From the NCBI GenBank assembly GCA_032622095.1, contig CP136068.1, forward strand, positions 183,214,796 to 183,278,795: 64,000 nucleotides of DNA. The letters are read 5' to 3'. The stretch comes from Siphonodentalium dalli (taxonomy: Eukaryota; Mollusca; Scaphopoda; Gadilida; Siphonodentaliidae). The notes beneath the pieces were generated by a model that was not told where the DNA came from, searched no databases, and worked only from the letters and a program-made list of their open reading frames with translations. Positions 1 to 13,400 of the stretch are shown in pieces. The first letter of the stretch is position 1, and every line of letters begins with the position of its first letter. The position numbers and the translations under genes are program-made.

Positions 1-3
1 TGT

Positions 4-1050
4 ATGTCCTTGGTTACTGTACTATGTATGTCCTTGGTTACTGTACTATGTATGTCCTTGGTTACTTTACTATGTATGTCCTTGGTTACTGTACTATGTA
101 TGTCCTTGGTTACTTTACTATGTATGTCCTTGGTTACTGTACTATGTATGTCCTTGGTTACTGTACTATGTATGTCCTTGGTTACTTTACTATGTATGTC
201 CTTGGTTACTGTACTATGTATGTCCTTGGTTACTTTACTATGTATGTCCTTGGTTACTGTACTATGTATGTCCTTGGTTACTGTACTATGTATGTCCTTG
301 GTTACTGTACTATGTATGTCCTTGGTTACTGTACTATGTATGTCCTTGGTTACTTTACTATGTATGTCCTTGGTTACTTTACTATGTATGTCCTTGGTTA
401 CTTTACTATGTATGTCCTTGGTTACTGTACTATGTATGTCCTTGGTTATTGTACTATGTATGTCCTTGGTTACTGTACTATGTATGTCCTTGGTTACTGT
501 ACTATGTATGCCCTTGGTTACTTTACTATGTATGTCCTTGGTTACTGTACTATGTATGTCCTTGGTTAATTTACTATGTATGTCCTTGGTTACTGTACTA
601 TGTATGTCCTTGGGTACTTTACTATGTATGTCCTTGGTTACTGTACTATGTATGTCCTTGGTTACTGTACTATGTATGTCCTTGGTTACTTTACTATGTA
701 TGTCCTTGGTTACTGTACTATGTATGTCCTTGGTTACTTTACTATGTATGTACTTGGTTACTGTACTATGTATGTCCTTGGTTACTGTACTATGTATGTC
801 CTTGGTTACTGTACTATGTATGTCCTTGGTTACTGTACTATGTATGTCCTTGGTTACTTTACTATGTATGTCCTTGGTTACTTTACTATGTATGTCCTTG
901 GTTACTTTACTATGTATGTCCTTGGTTACTGTACTATGTATGTCCTTGGTTATTGTACTATGTATGTCCTTGGTTACTGTACTATGTATGTCCTTGGTTA
1001 CTGTACTATGTATGCCCTTGGTTACTTTACTATGTATGTCCTTGGTTACT
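4..1050. repeat. 504-bp higher-order repeat inside the 24-bp array
   Basis: Diagnostic variants recur exactly 504 bp (21 units) apart. GGTTATT occurs at 444 and 948, and CCCTTGG after TATG at 511 and 1015. The order of GTAC/TTAC states around them also matches, so a 21-unit block was duplicated as one piece. Confidence 0.8.
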
Positions 1051-1344
1051 GTACTATGTATGTCCTTGGTTACTTTACTATGTATGTCCTTGGTTACTGT
1101 ACTATGTATGTCCTTGGTTACTTTACTATGTATGTCCTTGGTTACTGTACTATGTATGTCCTTGGTTACTGTACTATGTATGTCCTTGGTTACTTTACTA
1201 TGTATGTCCTTGGTTACTGTACTATGTATGTCCTTGGTTACTGTACTATGTATGTCCTTGGTTACTTTACTATGTATGTCCTTGGTTACTGTACTATGTA
1301 TGTCCTTGGTTACTTTACTATGTATGTCCTTGGTTACTGTACTA

Positions 1345-2600
1345 TGTATGTCATTGGTTACTGTACTATGTATGTCCTTGGTTACTGTACTATGTATGTC
1401 CTTGGTTACTTTAATATGTATGTCCTTGGTTACTTTACTATGTATGTCCTTGGTTACTGTACTATGTATGTCCTTGGTTACTTTACTATGTATGTCCTTG
1501 GTTACTGTACTATGTATGTCCTTGGTTACTTTACTATGTATGTCCTTGGTTACTGTACTATGTATGTCCTTGGTTACTTTACTATGTATGTCCTTGGTTA
1601 CTTTACTATGTATGTCCTTGGTTACTTTACTATGTATGTCCTTGGTTACTTTACTATGTATGTCCTTGGTTACTGTACTATGTATGTCCTTGGTTACTTT
1701 ACTATGTATGTCCTTGGTTACTTTACTATGTATGTCCTTGGTTACTTTACTATGTATGTCCTTGGTTACTTTACTATGTATGTCCTTGGTTACTTTACTA
1801 TGTATGTCCTTGGTTACTTTACTATGTATGTCCTTGGTTACTTTACTATGTATGTCCTTGGTTACTTTACTATGTATGTCCTTGGTTACTTTACTATGTA
1901 TGTCCTTGGTTACTTTACTATGTATGTCCTTGGTTACTGTACTATGTATGTCCTTGGTTACTTTACTATGTATGTCCTTGGTTACTTTACTATGTATGTC
2001 CTTGGTTACTTTACTATGTATGTCCTTGGTTACTTTACTATGTATGTCCTTGGTTACTTTACTATGTATGTCCTTGGTTACTTTACTATGTATGTCCTTG
2101 GTTACTTTACTATGTATGTCCTTGGTTACTTTACTATGTATGTCCTTGGTTACTTTACTATGTATGTCCTTGGTTACTGTACTATGTATGTCCTTGGTTA
2201 CTTTACTATGTATGTCCTTGGTTACTTTACTATGTATGTCCTTGGTTACTTTACTATGTATGTCCTTGGTTACTGTACTATGTATGTCCTTGGTTACTTT
2301 ACTATGTATGTCCTTGGTTACTGTACTATGTATGTCCTTGGTTACTGTACTATGTATGTCCTTGGTTACTTTACTATGTATGTCCTTGGTTACTGTACTA
2401 TGTTTGTCCTTGGTTACTGTACTATGTATGTCCTTGGTTACTTTACTATGTATGTCCTTGGTTACTGTACTATGTATGTCCTTGGTTACTTTACTATGTA
2501 TGTCCTTGGTTACTGTACTATGTATGTCATTGGTTACTGTACTATGTATGTCCTTGGTTACTGTACTATGTATGTCCTTGGTTACTTTAATATGTATGTC
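1345..2600. repeat. 1176-bp higher-order repeat inside the 24-bp array
   Basis: The variants TCATTGG (1351 and 2527) and TTAATATG (1411 and 2587) recur 1176 bp (49 units) apart in the same order, indicating duplication of a 49-unit block. Further TTAATATG variants at 2947, 3091, 3307 and 3523 are spaced by 144, 216 and 216 bp, showing additional 6- and 9-unit sub-duplications. Confidence 0.75.
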
Positions 2601-5600
2601 CTTGGTTACTTTACTATGTATGTCCTTGGTTACTGTACTATGTATGTCCTTGGTTACTTTACTATGTATGTCCTTGGTTACTGTACTATGTATGTCCTTG
2701 GTTACTTTACTATGTATGTCCTTGGTTACTGTACTATGTATGTCCTTGGTTACTTTACTATGTATGTCCTTGGTTACTTTACTATGTATGTCCTTGGTTA
2801 CTGTACTATGTATGTCCTTGGTTACTTTACTATGTATGTCCTTGGTTACTGTACTATGTATGTCCTTGGTTACTGTACTATGTATGTCCTTGGTTACTGT
2901 ACTATGTATGTCCTTGGTTACTTTACTATGTATGTCCTTGGTTACTTTAATATGTATGTCCTTGGTTACTTTACTATGTATGTCCTTGGTTACTTTACTA
3001 TGTATGTCCTTGGTTACTGTACTATGTATGTCCTTGGTTACTGTACTATGTATGTCCTTGGTTACTTTACTATGTATGTCCTTGGTTACTTTAATATGTA
3101 TGTCCTTGGTTACTTTACTATGTATGTCCTTGGTTACTTTACTATGTATGTCCTTGGTTACTGTACTATGTATGTCCTTGGTTACTTTACTATGTATGTC
3201 CTTGGTTACTTTACTATGTATGTCCTTGGTTACTTTACTATGTATGTCCTTGGTTACTTTACTATGTATGTCCTTGGTTACTTTACTATGTATGTCCTTG
3301 GTTACTTTAATATGTATGTCCTTGGTTACTTTACTATGTATGTCCTTGGTTACTTTACTATGTATGTCCTTGGTTACTGTACTATGTATGTCCTTGGTTA
3401 CTTTACTATGTATGTCCTTGGTTACTTTACTATGTATGTCCTTGGTTACTGTACTATGTATGTCCTTGGTTACTGTACTATGTATGTCCTTGGTTACTTT
3501 ACTATGTATGTCCTTGGTTACTTTAATATGTATGTCCTTGGTTACTTTACTATGTATGTCCTTGGTTACTTTACTATGTATGTCCTTGGTTACTGTACTA
3601 TGTATGTCCTTGGTTACTTTACTATGTATGTCCTTGGTTACTTTACTATGTATGTCCTTGGTTACTGTACTATGTATGTCCTTGGTTACTTTACTATGTA
3701 TGTCCTTGGTTACTGTACTATGTATGTCCTTGGTTACTGTACTATGTATGTCCTTGGTTACTTTACTATGTATGTCCTTGGTTACTGTACTATGTATGTC
3801 CTTGGTTACTGTACTATGTATGTCCTTGGTTACTGTACTATGTATGTCCTTGGTTACTTTACTATGTATGTCCTTGGTTACTGTATTATGTATGTCCTTG
3901 GTTACTGTACTATGTATGTCCTTGGTTACTGTACTATGTATGTCCTTGGTTACTGTACTATGTATGTCCTTGGTTACTTTACTATGTATGTCCTTGGTTA
4001 CTGTACTATGTATGTCCTTGGTTACTGTACTATGTATGTCCTTGGTTACTGTACTATGTATGTCCTTGGTTACTGTACTATGTATGTCCTTGGTTACTGT
4101 ACTATGTATGTCCTTGTATTCATCCGTTACTTTACTATGTATGTCCTTGTATTCATCCGTTACTTTACTATGTATGTCCTTGTATTCATCCGTTACTGTA
4201 CTATGTATGTCCTTGGTTACTGTACTATGTATGTCCTTGGTTACTGTACTATGTATGTCCTTGGTTACTTTACTATGTATGTCCTTGGTTACTGTACTAT
4301 GTATGTCCTTGGTTACTGTACTATGTATGTCCTTGATTACTGTACTATGTATGTCCTTGGTTACTGTACTATGTATGTCCTTGGTTACTTTACTATGTAT
4401 GTCCTTGGTTACTGTACTATGTATGTCCTTGGTTACTGTACTATGTATGTCCTTGGTTACTGTACTATGTATGTCCTTGGTTACTTTACTATGTATGTCC
4501 TTGGTTACTGTACTATGTATGTCCTTGGTTACTTTACTATGTATGTCCTTGGTTACTTTACTATGTATGTCCTTGGTTACTGTACTATGTATGTCCTTGG
4601 TTACTGTACTATGTATGTCCTTGGTTACTTTACTATGTATGTCCTTGGTTACTGTACTATGTATGTCCTTGGTTACTGTACTATGTATGTCCTTGGTTAC
4701 TGTACTATGTATGTCCTTGGTTACTTTACTATGTATGTCCTTGGTTACTTTACTATGTATGTCCTTGGTTACTTTACTATGTATGTCCTTGGTTACTGTA
4801 CTATGTATGTCCTTGGTTACTGTACTATGTATGTCCTTGGTTACTGTACTATGTATGTCCTTGGTTACTGTACTATGTATGTCCTTGGTTACTGTACTAT
4901 GTATGTCCTTGGTTACTTTACTATGTATGTCCTTGGTTACTTTACTATGTATGTCCTTGGTTACTTTACTATGTATGTCCTTGGTTACTGTACTATGTAT
5001 GTCCTTGGTTACTGTACTATGTATGTCCTTGGTTACTGTACTATGTATGTCCTTGGTTACTGTACTATGTATGTCCTTGGTTACTTTACTATGTATGTCC
5101 TTGGTTACTGTACTATGTATGTCCTTGGTTACTTTACTATGTATGTCCTTGGTTACTTTACTATGTATGTCCTTGGTTACTTTACTATGTATGTCCTTGG
5201 TTACTGTACTATGTATGTCCTTGGTTACTTTACTATGTATGTCCTTGGTTACTGTACTATGTATGTCCTTGGTTACTTTACTATGTATGTCCTTGGTTAC
5301 TGTACTATGTATGTCCTTGGTTACTTTACTATGTATGTCCTTGGTTACTTTACTATGTATGTCCTTGGTTACTTTACTATGTATGTCCTTGGTTACTGTA
5401 CTATGTATGTCCTTGGTTACTTTACTATGTATGTCCTTGGTTACTGTACTATGTATGTCCTTGGTTACTGTACTATGTATGTCCTTGGTTACTGTACTAT
5501 GTATGTCCTTGGTTACTGTACTATGTATGTCCTTGGTTACTGTACTATGTATGTCCTTGGTTACTTTACTATGTATGTCCTTGGTTACTTTACTATGTAT

Positions 5601-7420
5601 GTCCTTGGTTACTTTACTATGTATGTCCTTGGTTACTGTACTATGTATGTCCTTGGTTACTTTACTATGTATGTCCTTGGTTACTTTACTATGTATGTCC
5701 TTGGTTACTGTACTATGTATGTCCTTGGTTACTTTACTATGTATGTCCTTGGTTACTTTACTATGTATGTCCTTGGTTACTTTACTATGTATGTCCTTGG
5801 TTACTTTACTATGTATGTCCTTGGTTACTTTACTATGTATGTCCTTGGTTACTTTACTATGTATGTCCTTGGTTACTTTACTATGTATGTCCTTGGTTAC
5901 TTTACTATGTATGTCCTTGGTTACTTTACTATGTATGTCCTTGGTTACTTTACTATGTATGTCCTTGGTTACTGTACTATGTATGTCCTTGGTTACTTTA
6001 CTATGTATGTCCTTGGTTACTTTACTATGTATGTCCTTGGTTACTTTACTATGTATGTCCTTGGTTACTGTACTATGTATGTCCTTGGTTACTTTACTAT
6101 GTATGTCCTTGGTTACTGTACTATGTATGTCCTTGGTTACTGTACTATGTATGTCCTTGGTTACTGTACTATGTATGTCCTTGGTTACTTTACTATGTAT
6201 GTCCTTGGTTACTGTACTATGTATGTCCTTGGTTACTTTACTATGTATGTCCTTGGTTACTTTACTATGTATGTCCTTGGTTACTGTACTATGTATGTCC
6301 TTGGTTACTTTACTATGTATGTCCTTGGTTACTGTACTATGTATGTCCTTGGTTACTTTACTATGTATGTCCTTGGTTACTTTACTATGTATGTCCTTGG
6401 TTACTTTACTATGTATGTCCTTGGTTACTGTACTATGTATGTCCTTGGTTACTGTACTATGTATGTCCTTGGTTACTTTACTATGTATGTCCTTGGTTAC
6501 TGTACTATGTATGTCCTTGGTTACTTTACTATGTATGTCCTTGGTTACTGTACTATGTATGTCCTTGGTTACTGTACTATGTATGTCCTTGGTTACTGTA
6601 CTATGTATGTCCATGGTTACTTTACTATGTATGTCCTTGGTTACTGTACTATGTATGTCCTTGGTTACTTTACTATGTATGTCCTTGGTTACTTTACTAT
6701 GTATGTCCTTGGTTACTGTACTATGTATGTCCTTGGTTACTTTACTATGTATGTCCTTGGTTACTGTACTATGTATGTCCTTGGTTACTTTACTATGTAT
6801 GTCCTTGGTTACTTTACTATGTATGTCCTTGGTTACTTTACTATGTATGTCCTTGGTTACTGTACTATGTATGTCCTTGGTTACTTTACTATGTATGTCC
6901 TTGGTTACTGTACTATGTATGTCCTTGGTTACTTTACTATGTATGTCCTTGGTTACTTTACTATGTATGTCCTTGGTTACTGTACTATGTATGTCCTTGG
7001 TTACTTTACTATGTATGTCCTTGGTTACTGTACTATGTATGTCCTTGGTTACTGTACTATGTATGTCCTTGGTTACTGTACTATGTATGTCCTTGGTTAC
7101 TTTACTATGTATGTCCTTGGTTACTTTACTATGTATGTCCTTGGTTACTGTACTATGTATGTCCTTGGTTACTTTACTATGTATGTCCTTGGTTACTGTA
7201 CTATGTATGTCCTTGGTTACTGTACTATGTATGTCCTTGGTTACTGTACTATGTATGTCCTTGGTTACTTTACTATGTATGTCCTTGGTTACTGTACTAT
7301 GTATGTCCTTGTATTCATCCGTTACTTTACTATGTATGTCCTTGTATTCATCCGTTACTTTACTATGTATGTCCTTGTATTCATCCGTTACTGTACTATG
7401 TATGTCCTTGGTTACTGTAC
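2591..7420. repeat. 4830-bp macro-repeat, copy A
   Basis: This block of the array is repeated in tandem by 7421-12250. Every landmark I checked is offset by exactly 4830 bp: TTAATATG at 2947/7777, the first 33-bp variant at 4111/8941, and the second 33-bp cluster at 7306/12136. The left boundary is set by the TTAA variant at 2587, which aligns to GTAC at 7417. The block equals 193 normal 24-bp units plus six 33-bp units. Confidence 0.9.
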
Positions 7421-10400
7421 TATGTATGTCCTTGGTTACTTTACTATGTATGTCCTTGGTTACTGTACTATGTATGTCCTTGGTTACTTTACTATGTATG
7501 TCCTTGGTTACTGTACTATGTATGTCCTTGGTTACTTTACTATGTATGTCCTTGGTTACTGTACTATGTATGTCCTTGGTTACTTTACTATGTATGTCCT
7601 TGGTTACTTTACTATGTATGTCCTTGGTTACTGTACTATGTATGTCCTTGGTTACTTTACTATGTATGTCCTTGGTTACTGTACTATGTATGTCCTTGGT
7701 TACTGTACTATGTATGTCCTTGGTTACTGTACTATGTATGTCCTTGGTTACTTTACTATGTATGTCCTTGGTTACTTTAATATGTATGTCCTTGGTTACT
7801 TTACTATGTATGTCCTTGGTTACTTTACTATGTATGTCCTTGGTTACTGTACTATGTATGTCCTTGGTTACTGTACTATGTATGTCCTTGGTTACTTTAC
7901 TATGTATGTCCTTGGTTACTTTAATATGTATGTCCTTGGTTACTTTACTATGTATGTCCTTGGTTACTTTACTATGTATGTCCTTGGTTACTGTACTATG
8001 TATGTCCTTGGTTACTTTACTATGTATGTCCTTGGTTACTTTACTATGTATGTCCTTGGTTACTTTACTATGTATGTCCTTGGTTACTTTACTATGTATG
8101 TCCTTGGTTACTTTACTATGTATGTCCTTGGTTACTTTAATATGTATGTCCTTGGTTACTTTACTATGTATGTCCTTGGTTACTTTACTATGTATGTCCT
8201 TGGTTACTGTACTATGTATGTCCTTGGTTACTTTACTATGTATGTCCTTGGTTACTTTACTATGTATGTCCTTGGTTACTGTACTATGTATGTCCTTGGT
8301 TACTGTACTATGTATGTCCTTGGTTACTTTACTATGTATGTCCTTGGTTACTTTAATATGTATGTCCTTGGTTACTTTACTATGTATGTCCTTGGTTACT
8401 TTACTATGTATGTCCTTGGTTACTGTACTATGTATGTCCTTGGTTACTTTACTATGTATGTCCTTGGTTACTTTACTATGTATGTCCTTGGTTACTGTAC
8501 TATGTATGTCCTTGGTTACTTTACTATGTATGTCCTTGGTTACTGTACTATGTATGTCCTTGGTTACTGTACTATGTATGTCCTTGGTTACTTTACTATG
8601 TATGTCCTTGGTTACTGTACTATGTATGTCCTTGGTTACTGTACTATGTATGTCCTTGGTTACTGTACTATGTATGTCCTTGGTTACTTTACTATGTATG
8701 TCCTTGGTTACTGTATTATGTATGTCCTTGGTTACTGTACTATGTATGTCCTTGGTTACTGTACTATGTATGTCCTTGGTTACTGTACTATGTATGTCCT
8801 TGGTTACTTTACTATGTATGTCCTTGGTTACTGTACTATGTATGTCCTTGGTTACTGTACTATGTATGTCCTTGGTTACTGTACTATGTATGTCCTTGGT
8901 TACTGTACTATGTATGTCCTTGGTTACTGTACTATGTATGTCCTTGTATTCATCCGTTACTTTACTATGTATGTCCTTGTATTCATCCGTTACTTTACTA
9001 TGTATGTCCTTGTATTCATCCGTTACTGTACTATGTATGTCCTTGGTTACTGTACTATGTATGTCCTTGGTTACTGTACTATGTATGTCCTTGGTTACTT
9101 TACTATGTATGTCCTTGGTTACTGTACTATGTATGTCCTTGGTTACTGTACTATGTATGTCCTTGATTACTGTACTATGTATGTCCTTGGTTACTGTACT
9201 ATGTATGTCCTTGGTTACTTTACTATGTATGTCCTTGGTTACTGTACTATGTATGTCCTTGGTTACTGTACTATGTATGTCCTTGGTTACTGTACTATGT
9301 ATGTCCTTGGTTACTTTACTATGTATGTCCTTGGTTACTGTACTATGTATGTCCTTGGTTACTTTACTATGTATGTCCTTGGTTACTTTACTATGTATGT
9401 CCTTGGTTACTGTACTATGTATGTCCTTGGTTACTGTACTATGTATGTCCTTGGTTACTTTACTATGTATGTCCTTGGTTACTGTACTATGTATGTCCTT
9501 GGTTACTGTACTATGTATGTCCTTGGTTACTGTACTATGTATGTCCTTGGTTACTTTACTATGTATGTCCTTGGTTACTTTACTATGTATGTCCTTGGTT
9601 ACTTTACTATGTATGTCCTTGGTTACTGTACTATGTATGTCCTTGGTTACTGTACTATGTATGTCCTTGGTTACTGTACTATGTATGTCCTTGGTTACTG
9701 TACTATGTATGTCCTTGGTTACTGTACTATGTATGTCCTTGGTTACTTTACTATGTATGTCCTTGGTTACTTTACTATGTATGTCCTTGGTTACTTTACT
9801 ATGTATGTCCTTGGTTACTGTACTATGTATGTCCTTGGTTACTGTACTATGTATGTCCTTGGTTACTGTACTATGTATGTCCTTGGTTACTGTACTATGT
9901 ATGTCCTTGGTTACTTTACTATGTATGTCCTTGGTTACTGTACTATGTATGTCCTTGGTTACTTTACTATGTATGTCCTTGGTTACTTTACTATGTATGT
10001 CCTTGGTTACTTTACTATGTATGTCCTTGGTTACTGTACTATGTATGTCCTTGGTTACTTTACTATGTATGTCCTTGGTTACTGTACTATGTATGTCCTT
10101 GGTTACTTTACTATGTATGTCCTTGGTTACTGTACTATGTATGTCCTTGGTTACTTTACTATGTATGTCCTTGGTTACTTTACTATGTATGTCCTTGGTT
10201 ACTTTACTATGTATGTCCTTGGTTACTGTACTATGTATGTCCTTGGTTACTTTACTATGTATGTCCTTGGTTACTGTACTATGTATGTCCTTGGTTACTG
10301 TACTATGTATGTCCTTGGTTACTGTACTATGTATGTCCTTGGTTACTGTACTATGTATGTCCTTGGTTACTGTACTATGTATGTCCTTGGTTACTTTACT

Positions 10401-13400
10401 ATGTATGTCCTTGGTTACTTTACTATGTATGTCCTTGGTTACTTTACTATGTATGTCCTTGGTTACTGTACTATGTATGTCCTTGGTTACTTTACTATGT
10501 ATGTCCTTGGTTACTTTACTATGTATGTCCTTGGTTACTGTACTATGTATGTCCTTGGTTACTTTACTATGTATGTCCTTGGTTACTTTACTATGTATGT
10601 CCTTGGTTACTTTACTATGTATGTCCTTGGTTACTTTACTATGTATGTCCTTGGTTACTTTACTATGTATGTCCTTGGTTACTTTACTATGTATGTCCTT
10701 GGTTACTTTACTATGTATGTCCTTGGTTACTTTACTATGTATGTCCTTGGTTACTTTACTATGTATGTCCTTGGTTACTTTACTATGTATGTCCTTGGTT
10801 ACTGTACTATGTATGTCCTTGGTTACTTTACTATGTATGTCCTTGGTTACTTTACTATGTATGTCCTTGGTTACTTTACTATGTATGTCCTTGGTTACTG
10901 TACTATGTATGTCCTTGGTTACTTTACTATGTATGTCCTTGGTTACTGTACTATGTATGTCCTTGGTTACTGTACTATGTATGTCCTTGGTTACTGTACT
11001 ATGTATGTCCTTGGTTACTTTACTATGTATGTCCTTGGTTACTGTACTATGTATGTCCTTGGTTACTTTACTATGTATGTCCTTGGTTACTTTACTATGT
11101 ATGTCCTTGGTTACTGTACTATGTATGTCCTTGGTTACTTTACTATGTATGTCCTTGGTTACTGTACTATGTATGTCCTTGGTTACTTTACTATGTATGT
11201 CCTTGGTTACTTTACTATGTATGTCCTTGGTTACTTTACTATGTATGTCCTTGGTTACTGTACTATGTATGTCCTTGGTTACTGTACTATGTATGTCCTT
11301 GGTTACTTTACTATGTATGTCCTTGGTTACTGTACTATGTATGTCCTTGGTTACTTTACTATGTATGTCCTTGGTTACTGTACTATGTATGTCCTTGGTT
11401 ACTGTACTATGTATGTCCTTGGTTACTGTACTATGTATGTCCATGGTTACTTTACTATGTATGTCCTTGGTTACTGTACTATGTATGTCCTTGGTTACTT
11501 TACTATGTATGTCCTTGGTTACTTTACTATGTATGTCCTTGGTTACTGTACTATGTATGTCCTTGGTTACTTTACTATGTATGTCCTTGGTTACTGTACT
11601 ATGTATGTCCTTGGTTACTTTACTATGTATGTCCTTGGTTACTTTACTATGTATGTCCTTGGTTACTTTACTATGTATGTCCTTGGTTACTGTACTATGT
11701 ATGTCCTTGGTTACTTTACTATGTATGTCCTTGGTTACTGTACTATGTATGTCCTTGGTTACTTTACTATGTATGTCCTTGGTTACTTTACTATGTATGT
11801 CCTTGGTTACTGTACTATGTATGTCCTTGGTTACTTTACTATGTATGTCCTTGGTTACTGTACTATGTATGTCCTTGGTTACTGTACTATGTATGTCCTT
11901 GGTTACTGTACTATGTATGTCCTTGGTTACTTTACTATGTATGTCCTTGGTTACTTTACTATGTATGTCCTTGGTTACTGTACTATGTATGTCCTTGGTT
12001 ACTTTACTATGTATGTCCTTGGTTACTGTACTATGTATGTCCTTGGTTACTGTACTATGTATGTCCTTGGTTACTGTACTATGTATGTCCTTGGTTACTT
12101 TACTATGTATGTCCTTGGTTACTGTACTATGTATGTCCTTGTATTCATCCGTTACTTTACTATGTATGTCCTTGTATTCATCCGTTACTTTACTATGTAT
12201 GTCCTTGTATTCATCCGTTACTGTACTATGTATGTCCTTGGTTACTGTACTATGTATGTCCTTGGTTACTGTACTATGTATGTCCTTGGTTACTTTACTA
12301 TGTATGTCCTTGGTTACTGTACTATGTATGTCCTTGGTTACTGTACTATGTATGTCCTTGGTTACTGTACTATGTATGTCCTTGGTTACTGTACTATGTA
12401 TGTCCTTGGTTACTGTACTATGTATGTCCTTGGTTACTGTACTATGTATGTCCTTGGTTACTTTACTATGTATGTCCTTGGTTACTTTACTATGTATGTC
12501 CTTGGTTACTGTACTATGTATGTCCTTGGTTACTGTACTATGTATGTCCTTGGTTACTTTACTATGTATGTCCTTGGTTACTGTACTATGTATGTCCTTG
12601 GTTACTGTACTATGTATGTCCTTGGTTACTGTACTATGTATGTCCTTGGTTACTGTACTATGTATGTCCTTGGTTACTGTACTATGTATGTCCTTGGTTA
12701 CTTTACTATGTATGTCCTTGGTTACTTTACTATGTATGTCCTTGGTTACTGTACTATGTATGTCCTTGGTTACTTTACTATGTATGTCCTTGGTTACTTT
12801 ACTATGTATGTCCTTGGTTACTGTACTATGTATGTCCTTGGTTACTGTACTATGTATGTCCTTGGTTACTGTACTATGTATGTCCTTGGTTACTGTACTA
12901 TGTATGTCCTTGGTTACTGTACTATGTATGTCCTTGGTTACTGTACTATGTATGTCCTTGGTTACTTTACTATGTATGTCCTTGGTTACTGTACTATGTA
13001 TGTCCTTGGTTACTTTACTATGTATGTCCTTGGTTACTGTACTATGTATGTCCTTGGTTACTGTACTATGTATGTCCTTGGTTACTTTACTATGTATGTC
13101 CTTGGTTACTGTACTATGTATGTCCTTGGTTACTTTACTATGTATGTCCTTGGTTACTGTACTATGTATGTCCTTGGTTACTTTACTATGTATGTCCTTG
13201 GTTACTGTACTATGTATGTCCTTGGTTACTGTACTATGTATGTCCTTGGTTACTTTACTATGTATGTCCTTGGTTACTGTACTATGTATGTCCTTGGTTA
13301 CTGTACTATGTATGTCCTTGGTTACTGTACTATGTATGTCCTTGGTTACTTTACTATGTATGTCCTTGGTTACTGTACTATGTATGTCCTTGGTTACTTT

